From Hanleya hanleyi (Eukaryota; Mollusca; Polyplacophora; Lepidopleurida; Hanleyidae): a DNA stretch of 64,000 nucleotides. The translations under genes and the position numbers were made by a program. The notes beneath the pieces are model-generated. The model made no database searches. It worked only from the letters and a program-made list of their open reading frames with translations, and was not told the origin of the DNA. Location of the stretch: NCBI GenBank assembly GCA_036873755.1, contig JAVTVY010037278.1, forward strand, positions 62,001 to 126,000, written 5' to 3'. Numbering within the stretch: position 1 is the first letter of the stretch; the number at the start of each line of letters is the position of its first letter. Shown here piece after piece: positions 45,901-57,275 of the stretch.

Positions 45901-48900
45901 GCGGAAGATTAAAACATTTCCGATGCAGGCCCATCGTATATAGCCTCAGGGGAACTTTTAACTGTTCATTGCACATGAATCTGGATCAAGTTCCTGTCCG
46001 CGGCGGTGCATAGTTAAACACGTAATGTATGTTTAGTTTTTAAAAGTGATAACCCAACCTGCTTGATCGCTCAAGCGTCAAGTTAACCCTAGTCAACAGT
46101 CATTGGCTGAGAGTGAAGCGGTAACAGCCAATCAAAACTCCCAGTGTTAGCGAGAGCGCGAGCCCGCCACTGACAGTGGAGATAATGAGGTTTTAATCAG
46201 TCGTACTAAGAAGTAAATAGTACCGAATCTTTTTATTGTAGGGTACCTCAGGTTTCTGCTTATTTTTCACAAAAAGAATAAGTAAAGAATAAAAAATATA
46301 ACTAAGAAAAAACAATTTAAAAAGCTCACTTTACGGAAAGTATAGAAAACATGCATCTGATTTCCTATCTTTCATTGCTATATGGTCCTATATAGTTGTC
46401 TTTGATAAGAAAATATCGTTGAACATGAAGACGACATCGCATTTTTAATTATTATAGCGAATGAGAATGAATATATAAGACATGATCCTTAACATATGTT
46501 AAACATTAAAAAATCAAACACGTGTCCTGTTGATATGCAACATTAAACACTAATGAACTTAAGGTGAACCACCCGCTATATTTTTATTATTATTATTTTT
46601 TCTGCATGGTGTTTTTCCTCTATCTTCCGGGAAGTTTCTGTAATAAACGAACTCATTATTGCACTGACCGAAAGAAGAAAGAAATCAATAATCCGTCCCA
46701 GAAAAAAAATGAGAAGACCATGGCTGATCTCTATCAAATGCACCAATATAAAATAACTATAAACAATATAAAATAATTCTAAATAAGCGAAGGCGATATA
46801 AAATAAAACTTTCAAGTGATTATCGAATATTTTTTAAAGTTGGGACATGGGACATTTTTCCATAAATCGTGATTTCCCGTCCATCGAGATTTTTCTCATT
46901 TCTTCGATTTAGAAACGATTGATCATGAATCAATGAGAGAATGTCGAGAAGCTAAAAAAAACAAAAAAACAAAAAACATGCCGTCTTCTGTAAACAAAAT
47001 ATCTTGTATTTGGCTGTTGAAGCGTCTATCCGTACTCAATCCGTCCAACTCATTAGCTTCTGAAGCATGAGGGGCTCTCGAGGCGGACATATACACCCAA
47101 GCGTCAGGTCCGACATTCCTATGTCCGCCATCGTTAATGAAACATTCCCGCAAACATTATCGAAATATAAAATTCATAAGACCATTATAGGACCAAACTC
47201 CATTCATCATAAAATAAACTATATATATTGCAAAGAGTACTTTAAGTAATCCAGGCGATAACATTAATAAAAATAGTAATACTGCTCAACTGGTGTGTAT
47301 TTACGATATACGTTGCGGTTTAACAGACATTAAAGAATAAACAGGGAAACGCTTTATATATAACATGCGTGTAAATGTTATTATTCACTTGACCATGCAG
47401 TTTCACTATACGTTTTCATTGAAATTATATAACGCAAGCTAATAGCCTGTAAGAGAGAAGCGGTCAGCGTTTTTTCAGTGATGCCAGCAAGATATCAGGA
47501 TGTTCCCGTTGAACTAATCTGTATTCTGTTTTTCCAAGTCGTTCTCTTGAGTATTTTATCTGTCACTTTTTTTATTGTGACTGTTCATGTCAACATCATG
47601 AAGATATCACATAACACGTTCTTCATATTACAATGTAATGTTGTTTTTTTTTACATCGCTGCACCATATAGTGTACATAAGTATTATCTTTCAGTTTAAC
47701 CTATATTACCCGTGTAATAAATGAAGTAATCGGGTGAAGTACATATTTCACGAGTTACAATAACCTCTGGGGCTGTACAAGTGAGCCGCGCGTTTTCTGT
47801 CCTCCTTTTTCTATCGTGTATTTTTTCTTGATTGAAAAACGTTGAGCCGTATATGGTCGAAGGAAAAATTACCCACTAACACAACATAGCGACATGAAGT
47901 GTCATTCCGGAAATAATAATTAACGACCCTGGATATAACACAAAATCTGCAGGGATGTTTTATAACCGAAATCCGTGATCCATACCTTCGGGGTGATACA
48001 CTATTCGAACCGAACTGCACCCATCTTCCGTGCTCCCTAAGGGTATTAAAAAAGTAGTCCATCCCGTTGGTGACAATTGATGGTTTGATTGGCATAGATC
48101 CCGTTGAATATGGCTTAGTATCAGTGGAATGATTTGGAAATTTCGCGATTGGCTCTGTTTTGAATGAATGCATTTGAGGTACGGGATTTGATGTACGTCT
48201 TTATCAGGCTGAAAGCGACGGTAATTTTTTTCCTATTCGGACATGTCACAGCAAAACATTACGGATTAATTCAAACTGGCGGTTACATGGTCTCAGTGAT
48301 TTCTTAATTTTTGTGAATTCCGATAGTTTTCGGCCTGAGCTAAGATTTACTATGGAATTTCATCCTAAATCTTAGTCTTGATGTAGAACAAATGGAATCA
48401 ATCTATTTATCTGAATCACACTGAATTCTTACACAAAAATTATTTCGCAACCATCACATCCAGATGGTGACAGTGCCTGCTCATTGTGACCATTTAATGG
48501 TGATCACAGATGGTGACTATATAGGTCGTCTATCATTGAAAAAGGTTGATGAGGCTAGGGCAGTTCCTCACCATTCATCACCATGCAAGTCAGAGAATAA
48601 AATGTCATTATTTCGACACATTAAACGTACACCCTGAACATTAAATGATAACATTATGTGATGACCAGGTGTATTTTTGCATAATCTGTGATTGTGTATG
48701 GTATTATAGTCAAATATATGGCGCCTGACAGGAATTCAATGAAAATGCAGGTATAATTTCGTAGTTTAAACACATACAAGTATTTGCTATGACGATAAAA
48801 TGTCGTTTTCGTCAAAATGTTTACGATGCTAAATATGAAAATCTAACAAAAATAGAGGTTCATCAGGTGTGTATGTGGCTTTTCTTCAAGACAGTAAAGC

Positions 48901-49827
48901 AGCTAACATGGCCAACCATGGTCATGAAGACAAATTACTCTGATTTCGCCAAAAGTTGGGTTTCCAGCGTTCCTTGGTTGAAGAACACATCATCCAATTG
49001 CAAAAAAAATCTCACAAATGTTCTCTTTGATTCGCTTTCATTCAAATTTCCGTATTTTTGTACATGCGCAGAAACATACGTAAGGTAGACGTCAAATTGG
49101 ATTCATCTGGAACTTCCTTAATAGTGATAAGCAATGACTATATAAGTGTAGATTGTAAGTTATCACCAAAAAATGATGACCATGTTTCCTCACCATATGT
49201 TGATGGCAATCATCATTCAATTCAATACCCTTAAGTTAGTGTTGATGCTGTCCACACCTCCGTTTTTGGTGAATCAATACCTCTGATCTCCACGAGTGCT
49301 TAAAATCTATGAATGTTATGTTAGTATACGCGCTTTACTGAATGTATTCCAATAGCTCTCTTTGAATGAATTATAACTGATATTTTTTTTATATCCTGTA
49401 TGTTGTATTTTTCAACCCTGGACATACCACTCTGCAATCAGTCTGGTCACGATCTCCTTGCATAATGAAGTCGATCCGTTGTAATATACTTTATCGATTT
49501 CATCAGTTTATCCGGGTTGTAAATTTTTTGGAAAAATAATGGGTGTGAATTAGTCCTTCAGGGTATATTTTCACGGTACGTGAGCTATAATATGCGAGCG
49601 TTATCATGAGGATCTAAACCACACCTCGAGGATCTACCGGTTTGATGTGGTGTTTTCCGTGGTTTGTTGTAGTGATATTATATCTGTCTCTCATTGCAAG
49701 TACCGAGAAGTGTGATTAAATGCACAGCGGAGAATAAATTGGCATAAACAAGGATAAGCAATCGATAATCGTGGAAATGACTGACTTCGAAATAACCACC
49801 AAAAAAAATGAAGAATAACAACATTAT
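45901..49827. other. Unassigned AT-rich DNA
   Basis: No supported gene. The longest frames are 120 codons at 47811-48173 (minus) and 99 codons at 48789-49088 (plus), with no domain I recognise. The 73-codon frame at 47478-47699 has a hydrophobic segment (about residues 12-42) but no homologue I know. Confidence 0.4.
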
Positions 49828-49973
49828 ACAATTATTGCATGTTATAGAGTGGGACATCACGATTTGTCAGCTCGAGACAAGTGATGTACAACGAGCGCGC
49901 AGCGCGAGTTGTACATCACTTGTCGAGAGCTGACAAATCGTGATGTCCCACTCTATAACATGCAATAGTTGTT
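49828..49973. repeat. Near-perfect 146-bp palindrome
   Basis: The left arm is ATTGCATGTTATAGAGTGGG, ACATCACGATTTGTCAGCTC, GAGACAAGTGATGTACAAC. The right arm is its reverse complement with only a few differences, meeting at GAGCGCGCAGCGCGAG. Arms of about 65-70 bp could form a very stable hairpin, in DNA or RNA. ACATCACGATTTGT recurs alone at about 50451, so this is probably part of a foldback transposon. Confidence 0.93.
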
Positions 49974-50594
49974 TTATTGTACCGATTGTCATATTTGAAT
50001 AAAATGGGACTTTATAATCATGTGAATGAGGATGGTACGGTGAAATAAGCATATCGTGTTCAACACTGCGCGGACCGTTGTTGATTTCAAAACGCCGTGT
50101 CAAGAGCAACTGTTCGACCTCGGCTTGTTTGTCGACTCAATCGCATAATTTGGAAGAGTAACATTCTCGGTGATCTTACGTACCTTTTCAAAAGATGTCA
50201 AATTTATTTCATTCAATTATCAAATCACATTCACCAATTTCTATCACCAACGGGCCGACGTATACACACCAGGCCGACATATACACATCAATCTTCGTTT
50301 CGGGGAATATGTTGGCGCGCGCGCTATGGGAGGCAACTCTAGCTTGGTCCGACAGATGTCGCCGTGGAATAAATGTCATGTCCAACGCTCTGCCGTGGTA
50401 CATGACATTTATTCAACGGTAAGGCAAGATATGACTGCATCATCACTGAACATCACGATTTGTAGAATGACACGTGATAGGCTGTCAACCAATGAAAACA
50501 TTACGAATTTACATGAGGTATAATAAAATAAATTGGAGTTGACAACATAATAAATTGGAGTTTGCTTTATACTTATTTACACGTTACAAAAACA
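49974..50594. other. Mostly unassigned; second hairpin at 50359-50420
   Basis: GTGGAATAAATGTCATGT (about 50363) and ACATGACATTTATTCAACGG (about 50400) form a hairpin of about 18-20 bp stem with a roughly 20-base loop. Overlapping frames of 64-117 codons on both strands are unsupported. Confidence 0.6.
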
Positions 50595-51600
50595 AAATTA
50601 ATATCCTATCAACGCTTTTCATTTTCACATGTCGATATATATAGATGCATGGTACGAGCCCAGATGTTCACCAGTCATAATGTAGCTTATGTGAACATTG
50701 TCCATTGGTTACATCGGGCATAGATCACTACGATCGACAACCGTTGCATCCTCCATAAATGCAGGTCTGTATACTCCCTATACGGCTTTGTCAGACTAAC
50801 TATATCTAGAGGGTGATGAAGCAGCCGTTGATGCTACAAAGACCACCAGCCCCATGTTGCAGGAGTGAGCCTGAGGGGTGCTGATTGAACTAAACCGTTG
50901 GGCGGAATGGAGAAGTTGATCATCTCACCCCATTTGCTGTATCCGAGCTATATGAATTTCCATCCATCTTCCATCTCGTGCATAATGATATCTTAAAACG
51001 AATTAATAGGAATAATATTTCAAAATGCTAATGAAGCTGAATCATGGCAACAAACCGAAACTATACACGCTTACAGCAGCGGAGAATTGATAAAATGACA
51101 AACACAACCATTCTGACCCTTGCAGCATAAACACGGGGAAAAGGGAAGCAATTCTATTGAGAGTAATATGAGATATGCTAGACAACGTACGGTAGTGAAA
51201 AGGTTACAAAACTGGCCATGTTTTACTGATCATTCTTAACTTCACTGTCCGACTCGTATTCACCACACCTCAATTTCTCCAATAAGTCTTTCCTCTGTTT
51301 GAGACCATGTTTAATCATTTCATCTCATGCTTTTGACGTATTCTCTTTTCCGTTGTTGGGATATAATCCTGCTAGGTCATTTCACCAGATTCATCTTCTT
51401 CATGGCTCACATAACTCTCCCCCAACACACAATCCCTGTTCATTCTCTTGCTCTTTTGCCTTGACACGCTCAATTAAAAAAAATAAGTTGCATTTAGAAC
51501 AGTAAATATCCACGAGGTGGTGTCACGTGATCGATTCTATATCGATATGTAAAATTGGGAGCGTTGAATATGTTGATAGGATATCAATTTATTAAGATTG
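50595..51600. mobile_element. TIR element related to the MULE-like MITE at 36.7 kb
   Basis: The left end has AAAATTAATATCCTATCAA, CGCTTTTCATTTTCACATGT and CGATATATATAG. The right end, on the minus strand from 51600, has CAATCTTAATAAATTGATAT, CCTATCAA, CGCTCCCAATTTTACATAT and CGATATAGAATCG. These inverted ends match those at 36723 and 37180. The outermost left end is decayed, so a 9-bp duplication is not visible. The roughly 1-kb body contains no transposase I can read. Confidence 0.7.
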
Positions 51601-52731
51601 CACAACATCCATTCCGCGTACATCCATTCAATAATTTTTCGAAAGTGAACGAATGTTAAATATAGAATGAGTTTATCGTAAATCATTAGACCAAGCATTT
51701 TCCCCCAAAGCTTCCATCAACTGCAGTCACACATCCTTGGCTTATTGGGGGTAAATGTGAACCCTATCAGCAGCCAATTTCCCCTAAGCTAACCAGGAAC
51801 TATACCCATGGCAGTTGTTCCACGCAACCAGTTTTTTTTCTCTATACACCCATGATCTTGGATTGAGAATACATCGAATCAACAGCCAATTTTCTCAAGA
51901 CAGGTGTTCCAGACAACTAGTTTATTTTTCACTCATGATCTTGGATTGAAATACCTCAAATGAATATATGGTCTGCTGTCACCCACTCTATACTATATCG
52001 TTCTTTATGTGTTAGTGTCGTGCTGCGGTCCAGTATTGATATATTAAGTATTACGCAGTCTGTCCAGCAGACTACTTTATGTATATTTCCTAACAATAGT
52101 CCATTTAATTCTTACACGGGAATTTGGTCTGCTGTTGTGTGGAGTATTTATTTGCTGTGTTTCTCGAAGAGTTTACATTTTCAAATGTCCTCACATCGTT
52201 CATGGGAACGTTCTTGTTTTCACATGAAAATGACAATGTTTATTTTTCATTTTTTTTCAAATTAAAAACTGTTTTCGATAACATTGTCACCGTTGACTGT
52301 TCAAACGCTGTTACAAGGTTTCGGTGAAATTACCTTCGGTTGATTATGACATAATTTCTAGAGTCTGTTCGTAGTTATCATGTCCCCGGACGTCCCACTG
52401 GTGCGTTGTACGCCACGAGATATCGAAATGACCTATTGTTTCGATATTGTGTGGAAATGAACACAGGATATGTGGTGTCCGCCTTGTGGATTGTGGGTAA
52501 CAATCAGGTAAATCTAGCGTCACATTAGTGATCAATGCTGTAGAATAATTGCACGAATTCCCCAACGCTCACCACTTCGTGTGTGGGTTTGCACCAACTT
52601 GTTCTCACCGCAGATGTACTTGCTGTAGTTATACATCGGGTTTTGTTTACCAGACGGCATAACCATGCATTGTGTATTAGGCATTGTGTGAAAGGTAAAT
52701 GTATCCGCCACTGTACCGGGTCATGGGAAAT
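51601..52731. other. Unassigned; weak ~110-bp duplication at 51.75-51.96 kb
   Basis: CATGATCTTGGATTGAGAATAC (about 51850) and CATGATCTTGGATTGAAATAC (about 51934), each preceded by a GTTCCANRCAACNAGTTT block, are two diverged direct copies. Frames up to 101 codons have no recognisable domain. Confidence 0.45.
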
Positions 52732-52808
52732 TGTGGCGTTACCAAGGGTATTTGGCGTTATCAAGGGTTTGTGGCGTCACCAAGGATTTGTGGCGTTACC
52801 AAGGGTTG
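52732..52808. repeat. 19-bp minisatellite, four units
   Basis: TGGCG starts at 52734, 52753, 52772 and 52791 (19 bp apart), each followed by TTACCAAGG-type sequence. It abuts the truncated 5' end of the LINE that follows. Confidence 0.92.
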
Positions 52809-52817
52809 AATTAATAA

Positions 52818-55800
52818 TCTGATATTAGTATTATACAAATGATTGAGTCGGATATAGCTAGACTATCAAATTTGGGATACGTGATACTTACTGGTGATTT
52901 AAATGCCCGCACAGGTTCGGGCCTTGACTTTGTGTCTAATGATGATTCTAATCATCTGCCCCTATACGACACTTATGTCGAAGATGATGCAACTTTACGT
53001 CGTTACAACTGTGATAAGATACAGGATCAACGTGGCAAACAACTACTAGATCTGTGCATATCCGCACAGATGAGACTTTTAAACGGCAGAACAGTCGGTG
53101 ACACAATTGGACACTTCACCTGTCATCAACCAGGTGGCAGCAGTGTTGTAGATTATACTGTCGTATCAGATACTTTGCTAAAATTAATATCGTATTTTCA
53201 TGTACACAGGTTTACAGGTTATCTGTCCGATCACTGTCAATTATCATTTATGCTACGCGTAAATTATCATATAAAAGTTTTGAAGAATGACCTAAAGCCT
53301 ATGCCTTCTAGATACATATGGTCAGAGGACTCACTTCACAAATACCAAGATGCTTTATGTTCGCATCCAGTTCAAAATGCTATTGATAAATTTCTTGAAA
53401 ACAGATACTCCCAAGAGCAGGTTGACTGTGCAGCAGATGATTTTAACAATATCCTTAAAACTGCTGGGAACATAGCCTTGAAATGCATTAAGTCTAATAG
53501 AGCCAGAAAAACTCGTATAATTACTAAAAAGAAACCAAGGTGGTATGATAAAACTTTGCAAAGTCTTAAAAGTAGCACAAAGTACAAAGCGTATCTATTA
53601 TCTATATATCCAAAGGTACCATGTGTTAGATCTTCGTACTTTAAATCTCTAAAAGATCTTAGAAAAGCAAGGAAATATAAAAGGAGAAAATATAGAAACA
53701 GGCTTATTAACAATCTAGACAATTTAGTCGACGATAAGCCGAAAGAATTTTGGAAAATATTGGAAGAACTTAAAGAGAATGACAATCCAAAAAAGGAAGA
53801 TACAGAAAATGTATCACCAGATGAATGGTTAAAACATTTTGAGAAATTAAATGTAAAAAGTAAATTCAGTTCAACTGAGAATTTCATTGATACAAATTTA
53901 CAACATCTAGAACAGCAAACTAATTTCAGTGAGTTAGACTATAGAATAAAAGAAAATGAAATTAGTAAGGCAATTAAAGGACTCAAAACACAAAAAGCAT
54001 GTGGCCTAGATGGTATCTGTAACGAAATGCTGAAATATGGCTATACCAGTCTTGGTTCATGCATTCAAAAACTATTTAACCTTACTTACTCCAATGCGGT
54101 TTATCCCCGATGCTGGAGTGAAGGTTACATCTCTCCTATTCACAAGTCTGGTACTAAGAAAAACCCCTCCAATTATCGAGGAATTACTATAACCAGTAAT
54201 ATTGGCAAACTATTCAACTCAGTTCTTAATAACAGGTTGGAAAATTTTCTCTCCTCTCGTGATATCATTAGAAAAGAACAATTGGGCTTTACTAAAGGTG
54301 CGAGGACCTCTGATCATATGTTTGTTTTGAAAACATTGGTAGATTCATACCAACAGGTTGAACACAAACCAATGTACGCTTGCTTCGTTGATTTCTCGAA
54401 AGCATTTGACAAGGTTTGGCATACGGGTCTTTTTTACAAACTGCAGTCGATCGGTATAGGTGGACAATTTTACAAGATTTTAAAAGATATGTATAATAAC
54501 AATATGCTATGTGTAAAGGTTGCTGGTGCACTGACAAACTTTTTTCAATCATTCACTGGTGTTCGTCAGGGCGACAATTTAAGCCCAAATCTTTTTAAGA
54601 TTTTCATTAATGATCTACCATCCATATTTGATAATTCATGTGACCCGGTATTCCTTGGGACCACACCTCTCAATTGTTTATTGTATGCAGATGATGTTGT
54701 GCTATTGTCTGACAGTAAGGAAGGTTTACAACTATCCCTTGATAAACTACAATTATACTGTGATAAATGGAGTCTGGAAGTGAACATAGCTAAAACTAAA
54801 TGTATGATATTTAACTGTAAAAGTGGAACATCTCCAAAATCATTCTGTCTTGGTGATGCCCAAATAGAAACAGTACAGTCGTACACATATTTAGGAATTA
54901 CATTTAACCCATCTGGAACGTGGAAATTGGCCAAAGTTCAACTGAATGGCAAGGCATCTAAGGCATTCTTCAAAATTCGAAAATGTTTTTCATGTAACCC
55001 TCCTGGAATCTCCACTTCTTTGCATATATTTGATCATACTATTAAGCCTATTTTACTCTACTGTTCAGAAATATGGGGATCATCCATTGTTACAAAATTG
55101 AGTAAAAAATCATTTTTAGATAACTATATTAAGAATGAACCACTTGAAAGACTTAACTTGAAGTACTGTAAATACATTCTGGGGGTCAACTCCAAATGTA
55201 CAAATTGTGCTGTGTTAGGTGAACTCGGTCGACGTCCTATGCTAATTGATGTTATTTGTTCAATGCTTAAATACTGGCGTCGCTTATTTGAAATGCCTGA
55301 TGATACGTTATTAAAGAAAGCTTTTGATTTTTCTATCAAATTGGACACCCAAGGAAAAAAGACCTGGGTAACGGGTATTAAATGTATATTGTCATTCTTA
55401 AATCTAAGTCATTTATACGAACAGAAAAAAAGTTTATCTGTTGGTAGCTTAGTTTCCAAAGCTGCAAGAAGTTTCTCTTCTGTATTTTGTAACTGGTGGA
55501 ATGAACAACTGTTTACCGACCGTCCCAACGTAGCGTATGGTAACAAACTCAGAACATATAGAACCTTCAAGCTAAATTTTGTGTTGGAACCTTACTTATC
55601 TATTCTGAATCGAGATCATCGCAGTGACTTATGTAAGCTACGAACAAGTAGCCATGACCTTCAGATTGAGAAAGGTAGATTTGCCAAAGTACCAGCAGAT
55701 AAGCGTTTATGTACTCTTTGCAATGCTGGTAAGGTTGAAGATGAATTCCATTTTTTAATGGAATGTAATAAATATGATAATTTTCGGGACATATTTCTAT

Positions 55801-56258
55801 TTAAATGTGATAGCATGAATGCCAACTTTTCTCAACTCGATATTTCAAACAAATTTATTTGGCTCTTATCGTGCGAGGATCCAATTATTGTGAAAATTTT
55901 AGGTAAGTTTGTTCATGATTGTATGAGCGCACGTAGCAATATGATTGATGGTTCGGCATCTAAACATGACAAATGTGTTACTGGTACAGGAATAACAGAT
56001 GTTAGCTAATATACGTTTTTAGTGTTACAAACAGATACTAGTCAGTAAGATCATAATTTATTGTAAAATGCCAGCGAAATCGCTGCTCCTGGCATTATTG
56101 TTCCTTGTATCACGACTGTTATTTTTCTGTAAATCAAATTATTTCTAATCAACTAGGTTATTCTATATGTATATATACTTAATTATCTTCGCTTGATTGT
56201 ATATCTGCTCGATAACGGGCGCTGTGATCAGCAAATAAAGAACCTTGAACCTTGAACG
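52818..56258 (+). mobile_element. LINE with nearly full coding region, 5'-truncated
   Basis: The insertion includes the long ORF (52839-56009), a roughly 250-bp 3' UTR and the tail AATAAAGAACCTTGAACCTT followed by GAAC (about 56236-56258). Tandem CCTTGAA-type tails are common in non-LTR elements without poly(A). The ORF starts inside the endonuclease domain, so the 5' end is truncated between the in-frame stop at 52815 and the first codon. I could not find a target-site duplication. Confidence 0.88.
52839..56009 (+). CDS. LINE ORF2: partial endonuclease, reverse transcriptase, zinc knuckle (1056 aa)
   Basis: The protein would nick target DNA and reverse-transcribe its own RNA at the nick. 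Seen in order: the C-terminal half of an apurinic-type endonuclease (GDLNARTG at residues 19-26, VVDYTVVSD around 104-112, SDH at 130-132); then a K/R-rich linker (about 200-330). The reverse transcriptase follows, with KACGLDGICNEML (about 386-398), YACFVDFSKAFDKVWH (Asp518), GVRQGDNLSPNLF and LLYADDVVLL (YADD 616-619). A zinc knuckle CTLC...H...C follows (958-976). There is no RNase H. The ORF has no internal stop. The ATG at 52839 is only the first in-frame Met after truncation, not a natural start. The layout suits the CR1/Jockey group; the exact clade is undecided. The 5' endonuclease half and the promoter are missing, so autonomous activity is unlikely. Confidence 0.9.
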   Translation: MIESDIARLSNLGYVILTGDLNARTGSGLDFVSNDDSNHLPLYDTYVEDDATLRRYNCDKIQDQRGKQLLDLCISAQMRLLNGRTVGDTIGHFTCHQPGGSSVVDYTVVSDTLLKLISYFHVHRFTGYLSDHCQLSFMLRVNYHIKVLKNDLKPMPSRYIWSEDSLHKYQDALCSHPVQNAIDKFLENRYSQEQVDCAADDFNNILKTAGNIALKCIKSNRARKTRIITKKKPRWYDKTLQSLKSSTKYKAYLLSIYPKVPCVRSSYFKSLKDLRKARKYKRRKYRNRLINNLDNLVDDKPKEFWKILEELKENDNPKKEDTENVSPDEWLKHFEKLNVKSKFSSTENFIDTNLQHLEQQTNFSELDYRIKENEISKAIKGLKTQKACGLDGICNEMLKYGYTSLGSCIQKLFNLTYSNAVYPRCWSEGYISPIHKSGTKKNPSNYRGITITSNIGKLFNSVLNNRLENFLSSRDIIRKEQLGFTKGARTSDHMFVLKTLVDSYQQVEHKPMYACFVDFSKAFDKVWHTGLFYKLQSIGIGGQFYKILKDMYNNNMLCVKVAGALTNFFQSFTGVRQGDNLSPNLFKIFINDLPSIFDNSCDPVFLGTTPLNCLLYADDVVLLSDSKEGLQLSLDKLQLYCDKWSLEVNIAKTKCMIFNCKSGTSPKSFCLGDAQIETVQSYTYLGITFNPSGTWKLAKVQLNGKASKAFFKIRKCFSCNPPGISTSLHIFDHTIKPILLYCSEIWGSSIVTKLSKKSFLDNYIKNEPLERLNLKYCKYILGVNSKCTNCAVLGELGRRPMLIDVICSMLKYWRRLFEMPDDTLLKKAFDFSIKLDTQGKKTWVTGIKCILSFLNLSHLYEQKKSLSVGSLVSKAARSFSSVFCNWWNEQLFTDRPNVAYGNKLRTYRTFKLNFVLEPYLSILNRDHRSDLCKLRTSSHDLQIEKGRFAKVPADKRLCTLCNAGKVEDEFHFLMECNKYDNFRDIFLFKCDSMNANFSQLDISNKFIWLLSCEDPIIVKILGKFVHDCMSARSNMIDGSASKHDKCVTGTGITDVS

Positions 56259-56386
56259 TACACAGTTTGTGTACCCATCCGGCGAATTTGTGGATATGCT
56301 CGTATTGGGAATGAACCAAATTGCGTTACACCATTCGACGATACGGAATTAGTGGACATACTCATACTTGAATGAAACAAGATTCA
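56259..56386. repeat. Remnant of a ~50-bp minisatellite (two units)
   Basis: CGAATTTGTGGATATGCTCG, TATTGGGAATGAACC (about 56283) and ATTCGACGATACGGAATTAG, TGGACATACTCATACTTG (about 56332) are two units. More units of the same repeat lie at 57170-57260, 57612-57675 and 59293-59340, separated by insertions. Confidence 0.8.
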
Positions 56387-57172
56387 TTAGGGACCGGGCA
56401 AAAATTATCAGGGGGGCGGGACCGGTTAATATAGGGCAGGGACCAACATTTTTTTAACCGCTTCTCGGAATGGGACAAGACTTTTTTAGTCGCATTGATG
56501 AGCGGGACCAAAGTTTTTTTTTGGTCCAAGTTCACAGGGACAAAAATATGACGAGCCAGAGCCTCAGTTGCACAAAATTGACTATATTTGAACGCCCACC
56601 CCGACCCTCGAAAACATATATCTTATTGCACATATATGCACACAAGATAAATAGCATCCTCTTTCTCAGGCTATTATTATTATTATTATTATATTACATT
56701 CCATAATATGCCCTGATCTCACAATCCACCATTCTGGTCAGCTGACCCCGTGTAAGCTTCCCAATAAAAGTCAGCGCGCAACCAATCGATAGCATCGGCA
56801 TGCCACATCCGGCAGGTACATGTAATTCAGTCTGCAGTCTATACGATATCCTGTAGAGTGATATGCTGATAGCAGAATACGAGCGTAGCGGGCAACATCT
56901 ATGGCGTTACGTTTCGTAACTTGTGTCTAATTCCGCTTAACCCGGGGCTAGGGGTCGTATGAACCCATGTACTTGATCCTGATTGTGCTCATATTGCATT
57001 GTTCCGATTCCGATTATTAAATTGTAACGGGACATCGACTTTTTTTGTTGACTTGTCGCACGGGACACATAGTTTTTTTTGACTGTAAAGGTGGGGATAC
57101 AAGTCTTTTCTTAAACACATTTTTCAAAATTCACCGGTTCCACTCCCCTGGTAAATTTTGCTCGGTCCCTTA
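56387..57172. mobile_element. Harbinger-like TIR element, TTA target, 780 bp
   Basis: TTA at 56387-56389 and 57170-57172 flanks 56390-57169. The left end is GGGACCGGGCAAAAATTATC, AGGGG and GGGACCGGT. The right end, on the minus strand, is GGGACCGAGCAAAATTTACC, AGGGG and GGAACCGGT. These are roughly 36-bp inverted repeats. A 3-bp TTA duplication suits PIF/Harbinger. The body is T-run rich, with a (TTA)n tract at 56680-56698, and encodes no transposase. It carries a fragment of the YIDD reverse-transcriptase element. Removing it joins two minisatellite units, supporting insertion. Confidence 0.88.
56869..56978 (+). pseudogene. Short fragment of the YIDD element, interrupted
   Basis: GATAGCAGAATACGAGCGTA, GCGGGCAACATCTATGG matches the ORF end at 34640-34675. 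After about 38 extra bases, GGGGCTAGGGGTCGTATGAA, CCCATGTACTT matches 34674-34706. So the last roughly 12 codons and the start of the 3' UTR are present, split by an insertion placed just before the stop region. Confidence 0.82.
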
Positions 57173-57275
57173 CGTCATTCGACGACATATTATGCGGCTT
57201 CATTATATTCTCCTACGACACGGAATTTGTGAACATGCTTGTACTGGGAATGAAAAAGGATAAACCTACATTACG
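57173..57275. repeat. Remnant of the ~50-bp minisatellite (two units)
   Basis: GTCATTCGACGACATATTAT and CTACGACACGGAATTTGTGA, ACATGCTTGTACTGGGAATG continue the array seen at 56.28 kb. Confidence 0.8.

Noticed and set aside
47811..48173. Possible host exon (120 codons, minus strand)
   Set aside because: Amino-acid composition looks plausible but I recognise no domain, no splice structure could be supported, and there is no second exon nearby.
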